NCBI GenBank assembly: GCA_900103495.1
Contig: FMWZ01000011.1
Span: 62,001 to 126,000 of the forward strand
From: Lachnospiraceae bacterium G11
GTDB lineage: Bacteria; Bacillota; Clostridia; Lachnospirales; Lachnospiraceae
DNA length: 64,000 nt
Reading direction: 5' to 3'
The position numbers were made by a program, and so were the translations under genes. The first letter of the stretch is position 1, and each line of letters starts with the position of its first letter. The notes under the pieces are model-generated. The model was not told the origin of the DNA. It did no database searches and saw only the letters and a program-made list of their open reading frames with translations. Shown here one piece after another: positions 44,577 through 52,978 of the stretch.

Positions 44577-45743
44577 TTGAGTAAGAAGTTTTATCTGCTT
44601 GCAGCCATGGGTCTTAGCCTTTGCCTTTTGGCAGGTTGCGGCAACAAAGATGAAGAGACTACAGCTCCTGCTAGTGAAGATGAGGGAATCACATGGGAGA
44701 CAGTAGAAGAAACACCCGAAGTAACAGAGACAGTTGAAGAGCCCGAGGAAGAGCCTGAAGTAGTTCCCGAAGGAATGTATCGTTCAGAGCTTACAAACGA
44801 AATTATTTCCAAGGATCTTGAGACACAGCGTCCCATTGCAGTTATGGTCGATAACGAAATCACAGCACTTAACCACTTTGGTGTTAACAGCGCTGATATC
44901 GTATACGAGATCATGAACAGCACAAAGAATGACAGAGTAACCCGTCTTATGTGTATTTTCAAGGATTATGCATCCGTAGAGAAGATTGGTTCCATTCGTT
45001 CAACACGTCCCACCAACTTCTTCCTTATGGGAGAGTACAACGCAATCCTTTGCCACGATGGTGGTCCTTTCTACATCAATGACTACATCGCAATGGACTA
45101 TGTTGACAACTTGAACGGTGGTTTTGCTCGTTTCTCAAACGGCAAGAATACTGAGTTCACAGAGTATATCACATATGATGGATACACCAACCCTACAACC
45201 GGTAACTCATATGCAGGTCTTAAGGACAGAATTGCACAGGCAGGTTACGATACCCAGTACAATTCCTTCTATCCCGGAAAGCACTTTGAGTTCAACGCAA
45301 AGGAAACAGACCTTACACAGGATTATGCTATTCCTGCAACAACAGTACAACTTCCTTTCAAGCACACATCATCAAAGCTTGTTTACAACGAGTCAACCAA
45401 GACCTATGACTACTATGTATACAACCAGGCTCACGTTGATGAGGGTGACGGCAACAAGATTACAAGCTTCAAGAACGTAATCATCCAGGGTTGCTCATTC
45501 TCACAGCTTGATGAGAACGGTTATCTTATCTACAACGTTGTAGGTGCAGGTGATAAGGGTTACTACCTTACAAACGGTAAGGCAATCCCCATCAACTGGT
45601 ACAAGGACGGTTCCAACGGAATCCAGTACAACATCACTTACTTTGATAACATTGTTGAGGGCGGACACATCAAGCTCAACACAGGTAAAACATACATTAC
45701 AATTGTTCCCGATGATTCATGGGGCGATCTGGTAATCAAGTAA
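44577..45743 (+). CDS. DUF3048-family lipoprotein, second copy
   Basis: 388 residues with a TTG start at 44577 (GAGAGG 8 nt upstream); the next in-frame ATG would cut the signal peptide. Lipobox LLAGC, then an acidic Glu/Thr linker and DUF3048 domains (KIGSIRSTRPTNFFL, ICHDGGPFYI-like segments). Related to the gene at 22641, sharing linker style and C-terminal GHIKLNTGKTYITIVP pattern. Role unknown; both may be surface proteins of the same pathway. Confidence 0.82.
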   Translation: MSKKFYLLAAMGLSLCLLAGCGNKDEETTAPASEDEGITWETVEETPEVTETVEEPEEEPEVVPEGMYRSELTNEIISKDLETQRPIAVMVDNEITALNHFGVNSADIVYEIMNSTKNDRVTRLMCIFKDYASVEKIGSIRSTRPTNFFLMGEYNAILCHDGGPFYINDYIAMDYVDNLNGGFARFSNGKNTEFTEYITYDGYTNPTTGNSYAGLKDRIAQAGYDTQYNSFYPGKHFEFNAKETDLTQDYAIPATTVQLPFKHTSSKLVYNESTKTYDYYVYNQAHVDEGDGNKITSFKNVIIQGCSFSQLDENGYLIYNVVGAGDKGYYLTNGKAIPINWYKDGSNGIQYNITYFDNIVEGGHIKLNTGKTYITIVPDDSWGDLVIK

Positions 45744-45775
45744 GAATAAGTAAATACAGTTTAGTTGCTTATTAC

Positions 45776-45812
45776 GGCGTAGTAATACCAAGGTATTACT
45801 ACGCCTAATTTT
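45776..45812 (+). terminator. intrinsic terminator, perfect 14-bp inverted repeat
   Basis: GGCGTAGTAATACC (45776-45789), AA, GGTATTACTACGCC (45792-45805), then TAATTTT. Ends the transcript of the lipoprotein gene. Confidence 0.85.
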
Positions 45813-45815
45813 ATA

Positions 45816-45824
45816 TGTTATAAT
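45816..45824 (+). promoter_or_regulatory. extended -10 promoter element for ddh-lysA
   Basis: TGT-TATAAT (45816-45824), 29 nt before the ddh ATG; no good -35 because the terminator stem occupies that position. Extended -10 may compensate. Confidence 0.45.
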
Positions 45825-45853
45825 AAAGAGGCTTTACTAAGAGAGGTGCAAAA

Positions 45854-46834
45854 ATGAAGATTGGTATTTTAGGTTACGGTAATTTAGGACGTGGAGTTGA
45901 ATGCGCAATCAAGCAGAATAAAGATGCTGAGCTTGTTGCTGTTTTTACAAGAAGAGCTCCCGAGACTGTTAAGATCCTCACACCAAATGTTCCGGTTGTG
46001 AAGGTTGATAACATTAACGATTATAAGGATAAAATTGACGTTCTTATCATCTGCGGCGGAAGTGCAACAGACCTTCCTAAGATGACTCCCGAGTATGTTA
46101 AGAACTTTAACGTAATTGACAGCTTTGATACTCACGCAAAGATTCCCGAGCATTTTGCAAACGTGGACAAGGCAGCAAAGGAGACAGGACACATTGCTCT
46201 TATTTCTGCAGGATGGGATCCCGGAATGTTCTCCCTTAACCGCCTCTATGCCAACAGCATTCTTCCCGTTGGTAACGACTACACCTTCTGGGGCAAGGGC
46301 GTAAGCCAGGGTCACTCAGACGCCATCAGACGTATCAAGGGCGTTAAGGACGGCAAGCAGTACACAATCCCTGTCCCCGAGGCTTTGGAGAAGGTAAGAA
46401 ACTGCGAGAACCCCACACTTACCACAAGACAGAAACATACAAGAGAGTGCTTCGTTGTGGCTGAGGAAGGCGCTGATCTTAAGGCTATTGAGAACGAAAT
46501 CAAGACCATGCCCAACTACTTTGATGAGTATGATACCACTGTTCATTTCATCTCCGAGGAAGAGCTTAAGAGAGACCACGCAGGCATTCCTCACGGCGGA
46601 TTTGTATTCCGTTCCGGTAAGCTTGGATGGGACAATGAGAACAATGCTATTATCGAGTACAGCTTAAAGCTTGACTCCAACCCTGAGTTCACATCCCTTG
46701 TTCTTGTGGCTTATGCAAGAGCAATCGATCGCCTTAAGAAAGAGGGGGCTACAGGATGCAAGACCGTATTTGACATTGCTCCCGCATATCTTTCACCCTT
46801 AAGCGGCGAAGAAATCAGAGCACATCTTCTCTAA
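45854..46834 (+). CDS. ddh: meso-diaminopimelate dehydrogenase
   Basis: 326 residues. Rossmann start KIGILGYGNLGRGVECAI, WDPGMFSLNRLYANSILP and FWGKGVSQGHSDAIRR, the Ddh-type catalytic and substrate-binding regions. Reductively aminates tetrahydrodipicolinate to meso-DAP in one step using NADPH, so cell wall and lysine precursors can be made without the succinylase or acetylase branches. lysA follows 27 nt later and uses its product. Confidence 0.95.
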   Translation: MKIGILGYGNLGRGVECAIKQNKDAELVAVFTRRAPETVKILTPNVPVVKVDNINDYKDKIDVLIICGGSATDLPKMTPEYVKNFNVIDSFDTHAKIPEHFANVDKAAKETGHIALISAGWDPGMFSLNRLYANSILPVGNDYTFWGKGVSQGHSDAIRRIKGVKDGKQYTIPVPEALEKVRNCENPTLTTRQKHTRECFVVAEEGADLKAIENEIKTMPNYFDEYDTTVHFISEEELKRDHAGIPHGGFVFRSGKLGWDNENNAIIEYSLKLDSNPEFTSLVLVAYARAIDRLKKEGATGCKTVFDIAPAYLSPLSGEEIRAHLL

Positions 46835-46861
46835 TTTGCAAGAAAGGTTTATTATAGTAAC

Positions 46862-48103
46862 ATGAACTCATATATAGAATCAGTGGATTTTTTCAAAGGA
46901 AATAATCCCGAGAAGATTGCAGAGGAATACAAGACTCCTCTCTATGTGTACAACGAGGAGATTATTCGTAATCGTATGCACGCCGTTTCTCAGGTTATCA
47001 CCAAATATCCTTACACAGCCAACTACTCTGTGAAAGCCAACACCAATATCCATATCCTTAAGCTGGCTCTCGAGGAGGGAATTAACTGTGACGCCATGAG
47101 TGAAGGCGAAATCAGAATGTTAGAGGCTGCAGGTTTTCCCAAAGAGAGAATCTTCTTCGTGCCCAATAACGTAAGTGCAGAAGAGATGCGCTACGCCATC
47201 GACAGGGGCATTATGACAAGCCTTGATTCCCTGTCTCAGCTTGAGACCTTCGGTGAGATTAATCCCGGCGGAAAATGCGCCGTTCGAATTAATCCCGGCG
47301 TAGGAGCGGGTCATCACGAGAAGGTTGTTACCGCAGGTAAGAAGACCAAGTTTGGCGTTGCCGAAGAAGATATCGATAAGATTTTTGAAATCGCAGATAA
47401 ATATAACCTTACAATAGCAGGAATCAACCAGCACATAGGCTCATTGTTTATGGACTACGAGCCTTTCCTTGCTGCAGCTGAAAACTTCCTTCGAATTGCT
47501 CTGAAGTTTAAGAACCTTGAGTTTGTAGACTTTGGTGGCGGCTACGGAATTCCCTATCATAAGCTTGATGATGAGAAGCCCTTTGAGATGGAAGGCTTTA
47601 AGAAGGCTCTTGAGGCCATTCTTGACAAGTTCGTGGCTGAATACGGCTATGCACCCTTATTTAAGTCAGAACCGGGGCGTTTCTGCGTTGCAGAGGGATG
47701 TGTTATCCTTGGACGTGTTCATGCCGTTAAACAGAACAATGGACACGTATATGCGGGTACAGATATCGGAATGAATGTACTTGTTCGCCCTTCCATGTAC
47801 GACTCCTGGCACGACGTAGAGGTGCTCAGAGACGGAAAGGCAGTTTCAAGAGACAGCCTGTCTCCCGTTAACGTTTGCGGAAACATCTGCGAATCAGGAG
47901 ATTTGCTTGCGAAAGACAGAATGCTTCCCGAGATTAAGAAGGGCGATTTAGCCTGTGTTCTTGACGCGGGAGCTTACGGATATTCAATGTGTTCCACATA
48001 CAATTCCCGTCCCCGCCCGGCAGAGGTGCTGGTTTGCAAGGACGGAAGCATTAAGACTATCAGGAAAAGAGAAACATACGAAGATTTATTCAGGTTAATG
48101 TAA
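46862..48103 (+). CDS. lysA: diaminopimelate decarboxylase
   Basis: 413 residues. PLP-dependent fold-III enzyme: Lys in ANYSVKANTNIHILKLA, QHIGSLFMDYEPFL, DFGGGYGIPY, EPGRFCVAEG and the C-terminal NVCGNICESGDLLAKDR (conserved Cys-Glu-Ser-Gly-Asp). Converts meso-DAP to L-lysine. Sits behind ddh as a two-gene lysine module. Followed 17 nt later by an HD-domain gene in the same direction. Confidence 0.96.
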   Translation: MNSYIESVDFFKGNNPEKIAEEYKTPLYVYNEEIIRNRMHAVSQVITKYPYTANYSVKANTNIHILKLALEEGINCDAMSEGEIRMLEAAGFPKERIFFVPNNVSAEEMRYAIDRGIMTSLDSLSQLETFGEINPGGKCAVRINPGVGAGHHEKVVTAGKKTKFGVAEEDIDKIFEIADKYNLTIAGINQHIGSLFMDYEPFLAAAENFLRIALKFKNLEFVDFGGGYGIPYHKLDDEKPFEMEGFKKALEAILDKFVAEYGYAPLFKSEPGRFCVAEGCVILGRVHAVKQNNGHVYAGTDIGMNVLVRPSMYDSWHDVEVLRDGKAVSRDSLSPVNVCGNICESGDLLAKDRMLPEIKKGDLACVLDAGAYGYSMCSTYNSRPRPAEVLVCKDGSIKTIRKRETYEDLFRLM

Positions 48104-48120
48104 CTTTCCCGGAGGGGCTT

Positions 48121-49983
48121 ATGGAAAAAAAGGATTTTCTCCATGACTTTCTTCAGACCTACAAGGATAATCGTGATCTGAACGATGACTTGCATGAGAA
48201 ACTTCTTGAGAAAAACAATCTTGCGGACTGGACCGGTCTCCTTAAGGAACGCTCTCAGAAAATGAGATTTATCTACGGCGAAACCGAGGAGATGCTGGCC
48301 ACCATCAGAGACTATCTCGACGAAATCCTTACGGACAACGACGCCGAGATGCTTTTTGATGTCATCATGGACCTGTATTACTGCGGTTATGATGACTTCG
48401 AAGTTATGTCAACCATAGCCAATAAGCTTATATCATACTATGAGATGAGGAACGACCTTGATCACAGGGTCTTCCTTTACCATCTCATGGGATTTGAAAC
48501 CACGGAATTCTATTCCAGAACCATGGGCGACGCAGGACTCGGCGTTGCCATAGATTACTATCAGAGAGTTATTTCACTTCGGGCTCACTATGTTGAAGTC
48601 AGTGATCCCAGAATCCGCCGTTGCTTCTTTACGGCCTATTCCAACCTTATTGCGCCTTTAACTGAAATATGTCCCTTCCTTCAGGATTCGGTTTATGACT
48701 ATTACTATGCCGTAATGGACCTTTTCAACAACCCTGCGGTTCAGACATTGGATGGGGACAAACCCTTCCTTCCTCTTGTAATGGCCAAAATCAACGAGGA
48801 TATCCTTTATTCCGAAGCTTATGTGGATAACTTAAAGGAGAGACAGAGGGGACAGTTTATAAAGATAGCGGAGCAGGCCAAGAGGGAACTGGACCTTGGC
48901 AGAAGAGAGGACCCCAGCGGCGCCGTTATGAGGGCTTACCACAAGGCCAGAATTCTCGCCGGCAGAATGAAAGTCAGAGAGGTTGTGGAGGAGCAGATTT
49001 CCTTAATTACCGATGATTTAAGATTTCCCAATTACTCTGACCCCGAGAACGAGGATAGAGAACTTGACGTTTTTTTCAATTATCATGATACGGGCATAAG
49101 CATTCTCAAATACCTGAAGGACAGCGAATTTACTCCCGCGGAGAGAAGGGAGTATCTGGAGCGCTTCTTTAACAAGGTTACCCATGTTCATCAGACTGCA
49201 CCCTACCACTTCTTCACATCCCGCCTTAACAGCGCCAGTGCCGAGTGGTTTAAGGCTGTGGAACCCTTTATGGAAACCCTTGAGGAGAAGAGAAACTATC
49301 TGTCAAAGATTATCATCTCAAGACAGCCCATCACCTATCTCCACTCCCTTATGGTGGTTCAGATTGCTCAGGCCATTACCAACGTATATCTTTGGACCAA
49401 TCCTGAGGAGTTTATCGGAATTCTTGGCTGTAAGGATGTTGACGAGGTCAAGAAAAAGTCTGAGGAAATCAAGAGGTATGTGTGTGACTGCGGAATGCTT
49501 CACGACATAGGCAAATGCCTTATTACCGACGTTATCAATCAGCAGTGGAGAAGGCTTTGCGGTGAGGAGCAGGATCTCATAAGGCTTCATCCCGAAAAGG
49601 GACTTATGCTGGTGAATGAGGACCCTCAGTTTGCACCATACTTTGATGTAATAGTGGGACACCACAAATACTACGACGGAAAGGGCGGCTATCCTGTTGC
49701 CTTCGACAACACCAAGTCTCCCATTAAGATTATCATCGATATAATCACCATTGCGGATTCAATCGATGCCGCAACCGATGTTTACTGCAGAAATTATGCA
49801 AGGGGTAAATCCTTCCAGGAACTCCTTCAGGAACTGACGGAAAGAGCCGGAACAAGATATCATCCCGGCATTGTCAAACTGTTGAATGACAACACCGGGC
49901 TTCAGAGTCATTTGGAATATATTACAGGGGAAGGCCGAATCGAAACTTACTTTGCGGCATTCAGAGAAATTATATCCTTGTAG
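48121..49983 (+). CDS. HD-GYP-like phosphohydrolase with large N-terminal region
   Basis: 620 residues. The C-terminal third has an HD-GYP layout: catalytic HD in MLHDIGKCLITD (about residue 460), IRLHPEKGLMLV, then HHKYYDGKGGYP (about residue 513) and a DSIDAATD segment. These motifs suggest a cyclic-di-GMP phosphodiesterase or related nucleotidase; the HHExxDGxGYP motif is slightly altered (K instead of E). The N-terminal ~440 residues are helical and of unknown function. The stop overlaps the minus-strand EamA gene by 37 bp (convergent). It follows lysA by 17 nt, possibly cotranscribed. Confidence 0.75.
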   Translation: MEKKDFLHDFLQTYKDNRDLNDDLHEKLLEKNNLADWTGLLKERSQKMRFIYGETEEMLATIRDYLDEILTDNDAEMLFDVIMDLYYCGYDDFEVMSTIANKLISYYEMRNDLDHRVFLYHLMGFETTEFYSRTMGDAGLGVAIDYYQRVISLRAHYVEVSDPRIRRCFFTAYSNLIAPLTEICPFLQDSVYDYYYAVMDLFNNPAVQTLDGDKPFLPLVMAKINEDILYSEAYVDNLKERQRGQFIKIAEQAKRELDLGRREDPSGAVMRAYHKARILAGRMKVREVVEEQISLITDDLRFPNYSDPENEDRELDVFFNYHDTGISILKYLKDSEFTPAERREYLERFFNKVTHVHQTAPYHFFTSRLNSASAEWFKAVEPFMETLEEKRNYLSKIIISRQPITYLHSLMVVQIAQAITNVYLWTNPEEFIGILGCKDVDEVKKKSEEIKRYVCDCGMLHDIGKCLITDVINQQWRRLCGEEQDLIRLHPEKGLMLVNEDPQFAPYFDVIVGHHKYYDGKGGYPVAFDNTKSPIKIIIDIITIADSIDAATDVYCRNYARGKSFQELLQELTERAGTRYHPGIVKLLNDNTGLQSHLEYITGEGRIETYFAAFREIISL

Positions 49984-50879
49984 AAATGGGTATTCATCAT
50001 AACGATTGAAGCGATAACCATTGCGATACCCATTATGCTTACGGAACCGATATGCTCCCCGAAGAGTGTAACTCCCACTACGGAAGCCACAACAACTTCG
50101 ACGGAAGCAAGGACGGGAACTTTACTACAATCCTTTACCTTCTGTATTCCGATGTAGTAAATGGCGTATGTTATGGCAGTGGGAATTAAAGCGTAGAGGA
50201 CACCCCATTCCACAACGCCGGTAGTTTGCAATGTAACCCTGTATTCCCAGGGTTTAACAATAACAAGGAGTACGATTGCAGCGAAAAAGAAGCTGTACAT
50301 ACTCATTACGAAAGGATTGGTTCCCTTATCGGACATCTTGCCGATAATGGAATTCATTGAATAACAAATACAGGCACCAACGGCCGCAACAAGTCCGGAA
50401 ACCACAAAACCGGAAATGTTTAAGCGGCCGTTTGTTATGGTAAACCCACATCCGAGGATATTGACAAGTATAGCCAGTATTTTGATTATATTGATTTTCT
50501 CTTTGTAAACAATTGCCGAGAAAATCAATGTCATAGCCGGTGATAAATAAAGGATAACGGTGCTGAAGGATATGCCAAGGGTTGTAATGGCGAAATTATA
50601 AAAGAGGTTGTAAACCCCATGGCATATCAGACCAAGAGCAGCGCACACAAAAATCTGCTTTTGACTAATGATAAGGCTCTTAATACCGAATTTTGCAACA
50701 CAGAATACGAGCATGGCCACAAAGGCAATTGAAACTCTCATGAATGAAATCAATGAAGAGTCAGCTCCGAGACCCTGCAGTCTTTTTACAAAGAAGCCTG
50801 AGAGCCCCCAGAGTATTCCGGAGAAAAATACCAAACCGTATCCCAGATGTTCATTTTTACTGTTTAAAAGCCTGGTCAT
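49947..50879 (-). CDS. EamA/DMT-superfamily transporter
   Basis: 310 residues, ten hydrophobic segments in two EamA repeats (for example GLVFFSGILWGLSGFFVKRL and ILAILVNILGCGFTITNGRL). Drug/metabolite transporter family; substrate unknown. AAAGGTG precedes the ATG. It is transcribed divergently from a LysR gene 158 bp away, the classic regulator-target arrangement. Its 3' end overlaps the HD-GYP gene. Confidence 0.88.
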   Translation of the reverse strand: MTRLLNSKNEHLGYGLVFFSGILWGLSGFFVKRLQGLGADSSLISFMRVSIAFVAMLVFCVAKFGIKSLIISQKQIFVCAALGLICHGVYNLFYNFAITTLGISFSTVILYLSPAMTLIFSAIVYKEKINIIKILAILVNILGCGFTITNGRLNISGFVVSGLVAAVGACICYSMNSIIGKMSDKGTNPFVMSMYSFFFAAIVLLVIVKPWEYRVTLQTTGVVEWGVLYALIPTAITYAIYYIGIQKVKDCSKVPVLASVEVVVASVVGVTLFGEHIGSVSIMGIAMVIASIVMMNTHFYKDIISLNAAK

Positions 50880-50969
50880 CTTTGCACCTTTCAGAAAGAT
50901 AAAAAATAAAGTTTCAAAAAACGAGTAGGGATGTCGCTTTTTGTTCCAAAGAACACTTTAGTACCGGAA

Positions 50970-50998
50970 TTGCCATTTGGGAATATCAGATATATAAT
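50970..50998 (+). promoter_or_regulatory. sigma-A-type promoter of the LysR gene
   Basis: TTGCCA (50970-50975), 17 nt, TATAAT (50993-50998), 39 nt before the ATG. The dyad TATAAG-N5-CTTATA (51004-51020) downstream, close to T-N11-A in layout, may be the LysR operator. Confidence 0.6.
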
Positions 50999-51037
50999 AT
51001 GGGTATAAGTTTTTCTTATAATAGATGAGGAATTATT

Positions 51038-51913
51038 ATGGATGACAGAAAGCTGGAAGTTTTTCTAAAGACAATTCAAACCGGAAGTTTCTCCAAAGCC
51101 GCCGCAGAACTTAACTGTACCCAGTCGGCGGTGACCCAGACAATGAATAACTTAGAGGGAGAACTTGGAATCGCACTTTTGGACAGAAGCCACAAGGGCG
51201 TTGTTTTAACCCCTGCAGGGGAAAAACTTTTGCCTCTCATTATAGAAGCAAAGGACAGTATCGACAGAATTGTGACTCTTGCCGGGAGACTTTCCGAAGG
51301 TAAGGAAAGCCCTATTAGGATAGGCTGCTTTTCAAGTATCGCCACCTCCTGGCTTCCTCATGCCATTAAGACCTATCAGAAGGACAATCCTGCGGCAGTC
51401 TTCAGTATAAAGATAGGAACGGAGAACCTTTCGGATTTGCTTTTATCACATAAGATAGATCTGGCCCTTGGAGATACCGACAGACTTAAGGGCTTCAGGT
51501 TCATGGAGCTTATGAAGGACCCCTACTGCGCGGTTTATCCAAAGGGTGTTGTGGATGAGAAGAAGAAATCCATAAGTATAGGAGACTTTGGAGAATATCC
51601 TTTTATTATGGCGCCTGAAAATGCATTAAAGAGTCACCTTATCGATCTTCCAAAGGATGCCCTCACCGTATCCTGCGACGATGACTTTGCTCTTTTGTCA
51701 ATGGTTTCCCAGGGCCTTGGCGCCACGGCAATGCCAAGATTATCCATAAGAAACCTGCCTGATAACGTATCGGTTTACGACCTGGAGCCAAGGAGCTTCA
51801 GGACCCTTGGAATAGCCCTTCCCAATTCCGTGGATCAGGGGGTCAAAAGTTTCGTAAAATTCCTTCAGAAATGCCGAGAAGACGGAACATTGGAAGGCTT
51901 CTGCCATGCTTGA
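51038..51913 (+). CDS. LysR-type transcriptional regulator
   Basis: 291 residues, usual LTTR length. N-terminal winged helix: LEVFLKTIQTGSFSKAAAEL, NCTQSAVTQTMNNLEGELGI, LLDRSHKGVVLTPAGEKLLP; C-terminal periplasmic-binding-like effector domain. It should regulate the divergent EamA transporter gene and itself. The dyad at 51004-51020 lies between start and promoter. Effector unknown. Confidence 0.92.
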   Translation: MDDRKLEVFLKTIQTGSFSKAAAELNCTQSAVTQTMNNLEGELGIALLDRSHKGVVLTPAGEKLLPLIIEAKDSIDRIVTLAGRLSEGKESPIRIGCFSSIATSWLPHAIKTYQKDNPAAVFSIKIGTENLSDLLLSHKIDLALGDTDRLKGFRFMELMKDPYCAVYPKGVVDEKKKSISIGDFGEYPFIMAPENALKSHLIDLPKDALTVSCDDDFALLSMVSQGLGATAMPRLSIRNLPDNVSVYDLEPRSFRTLGIALPNSVDQGVKSFVKFLQKCREDGTLEGFCHA

Positions 51914-51966
51914 CTTTTGACCTTTATGAGGGGTAAACTTTTAAATGGGATAGGAGGTAAAAAGAA

Positions 51967-52323
51967 GTGGCTAATGTCAGCGAAACACTGGATAAATTAA
52001 GCTTTTTGGATACCCAAACAGCCCTTGTTTATTTCGGCAACATGAAGGAGCTTTATGTGGAGACGGTAAATGTCTATTTAAGAGACAGGTTTGACGCCGC
52101 CCTGCAGGAGCATTATGAAGCCGAAGACTGGACAGCCTATCAGCGTGTTGCCCACTCCATCAAGAGTTCATCCAACATGATCGGAGCCACCGACATGTTC
52201 GAGAAGGCCAAGAGCCTTGAGATGGCGGTGAAGTCCGGGGATTATGCTTTTGTGAAGGAAAATCACGATAATATAATGAAGGATTACAAAGAACTTTTGG
52301 ATAAGATTCAAAATGCTTTGTAA
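51967..52323 (+). CDS. Hpt (histidine phosphotransfer) domain protein
   Basis: 118 residues starting with GTG at 51967 (AGGAGG nearby). Hpt signature AHSIKSSSNMIGATDM, whose His is the phosphoryl carrier in phosphorelays. Single-domain; its histidine kinase and response regulator partners are not in this window. It follows the LysR gene and precedes a short cysteine-rich gene by 17 nt. Confidence 0.85.
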   Translation: MANVSETLDKLSFLDTQTALVYFGNMKELYVETVNVYLRDRFDAALQEHYEAEDWTAYQRVAHSIKSSSNMIGATDMFEKAKSLEMAVKSGDYAFVKENHDNIMKDYKELLDKIQNAL

Positions 52324-52340
52324 CAGATAAAGGAGATAGA

Positions 52341-52514
52341 ATGCCGGCAGAAGAGAAACAGGAATGTAAGCAGGTCGGATGCGCGGGATGTATCTGTACC
52401 ACATGCCAGCATCAGGGTTTTGATTGCCGGTGTGAAGAAGAAAACAGTGGACCCATAACCGCCTGTGACGATTACGACGAAATGATGGGTGAACAGATTA
52501 AACTAAACTTTTAA
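52341..52514 (+). CDS. small cysteine-rich protein (57 aa), unknown function
   Basis: Too short for routine gene calls. ATG at 52341 with AAAGGAG 10 nt upstream; stop TAA at 52512. Translated by hand: 57 residues with eight cysteines at positions 9, 14, 17, 19, 22, 29, 31 and 42, including the dense run CAGCICTTCQHQGFDCRC. This looks metal-binding, perhaps zinc. It is sandwiched between the Hpt gene (17 nt upstream) and the next gene (10 nt downstream), so probably the same transcript. Not a homologue I recognise. Confidence 0.7.
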   Translation: MPAEEKQECKQVGCAGCICTTCQHQGFDCRCEEENSGPITACDDYDEMMGEQIKLNF

Positions 52515-52524
52515 GGGGTAAGAA

Positions 52525-52953
52525 ATGAGCGAAGAGAAAGTAATCACAGTTGATAACGTAATGTCGGAGCAGGAGAGTTTGAGAAGGCTTTTGGAAAGCA
52601 ACAACAAGAGAACTTTCTATGCGAGGATAACGGGAATAGCTGCGGTTATCATATGCCTGGTTTTTGTGGTGGCAGGCTGCATTCTTATACCTAAGGCTGC
52701 GTCGGTTCTCACCGAAGCGGAAACAACCATAGTGAAGGCTGAAGAAAGCCTGGGGAATATTGATAAGCTTTCAACAGAGCTTATTAACACCTCCGCCAAC
52801 ATGAACAAGGTGTTGGAGGACAACGCACAGGGATTAAGCGATGCCCTTACGGAGATCAACAAAATTGACATAGAGACATTAAATAAAGCCATCAGCGATT
52901 TGCACGATACCGTTGAACCAATGGCGAAATTCTTTAATGCCTTTAAAAGATAA
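52525..52953 (+). CDS. membrane-anchored coiled-coil protein, unknown function
   Basis: 142 residues. Cytoplasmic start, one hydrophobic segment (GIAAVIICLVFVVAGCILIP), then a long helical region that reads as coiled-coil (EAETTIVKAEESLGNIDKLS, MNKVLEDNAQGLSDALTE). The layout resembles DUF948-type proteins. AGGGGTAAG precedes the ATG. The neighbouring Hpt and cysteine-rich genes may be in the same operon. A later gene (55225) has a related but inverted layout. Confidence 0.65.
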   Translation: MSEEKVITVDNVMSEQESLRRLLESNNKRTFYARITGIAAVIICLVFVVAGCILIPKAASVLTEAETTIVKAEESLGNIDKLSTELINTSANMNKVLEDNAQGLSDALTEINKIDIETLNKAISDLHDTVEPMAKFFNAFKR

Positions 52954-52978
52954 ATGAATTCTATCCGGAGGAAACAAA

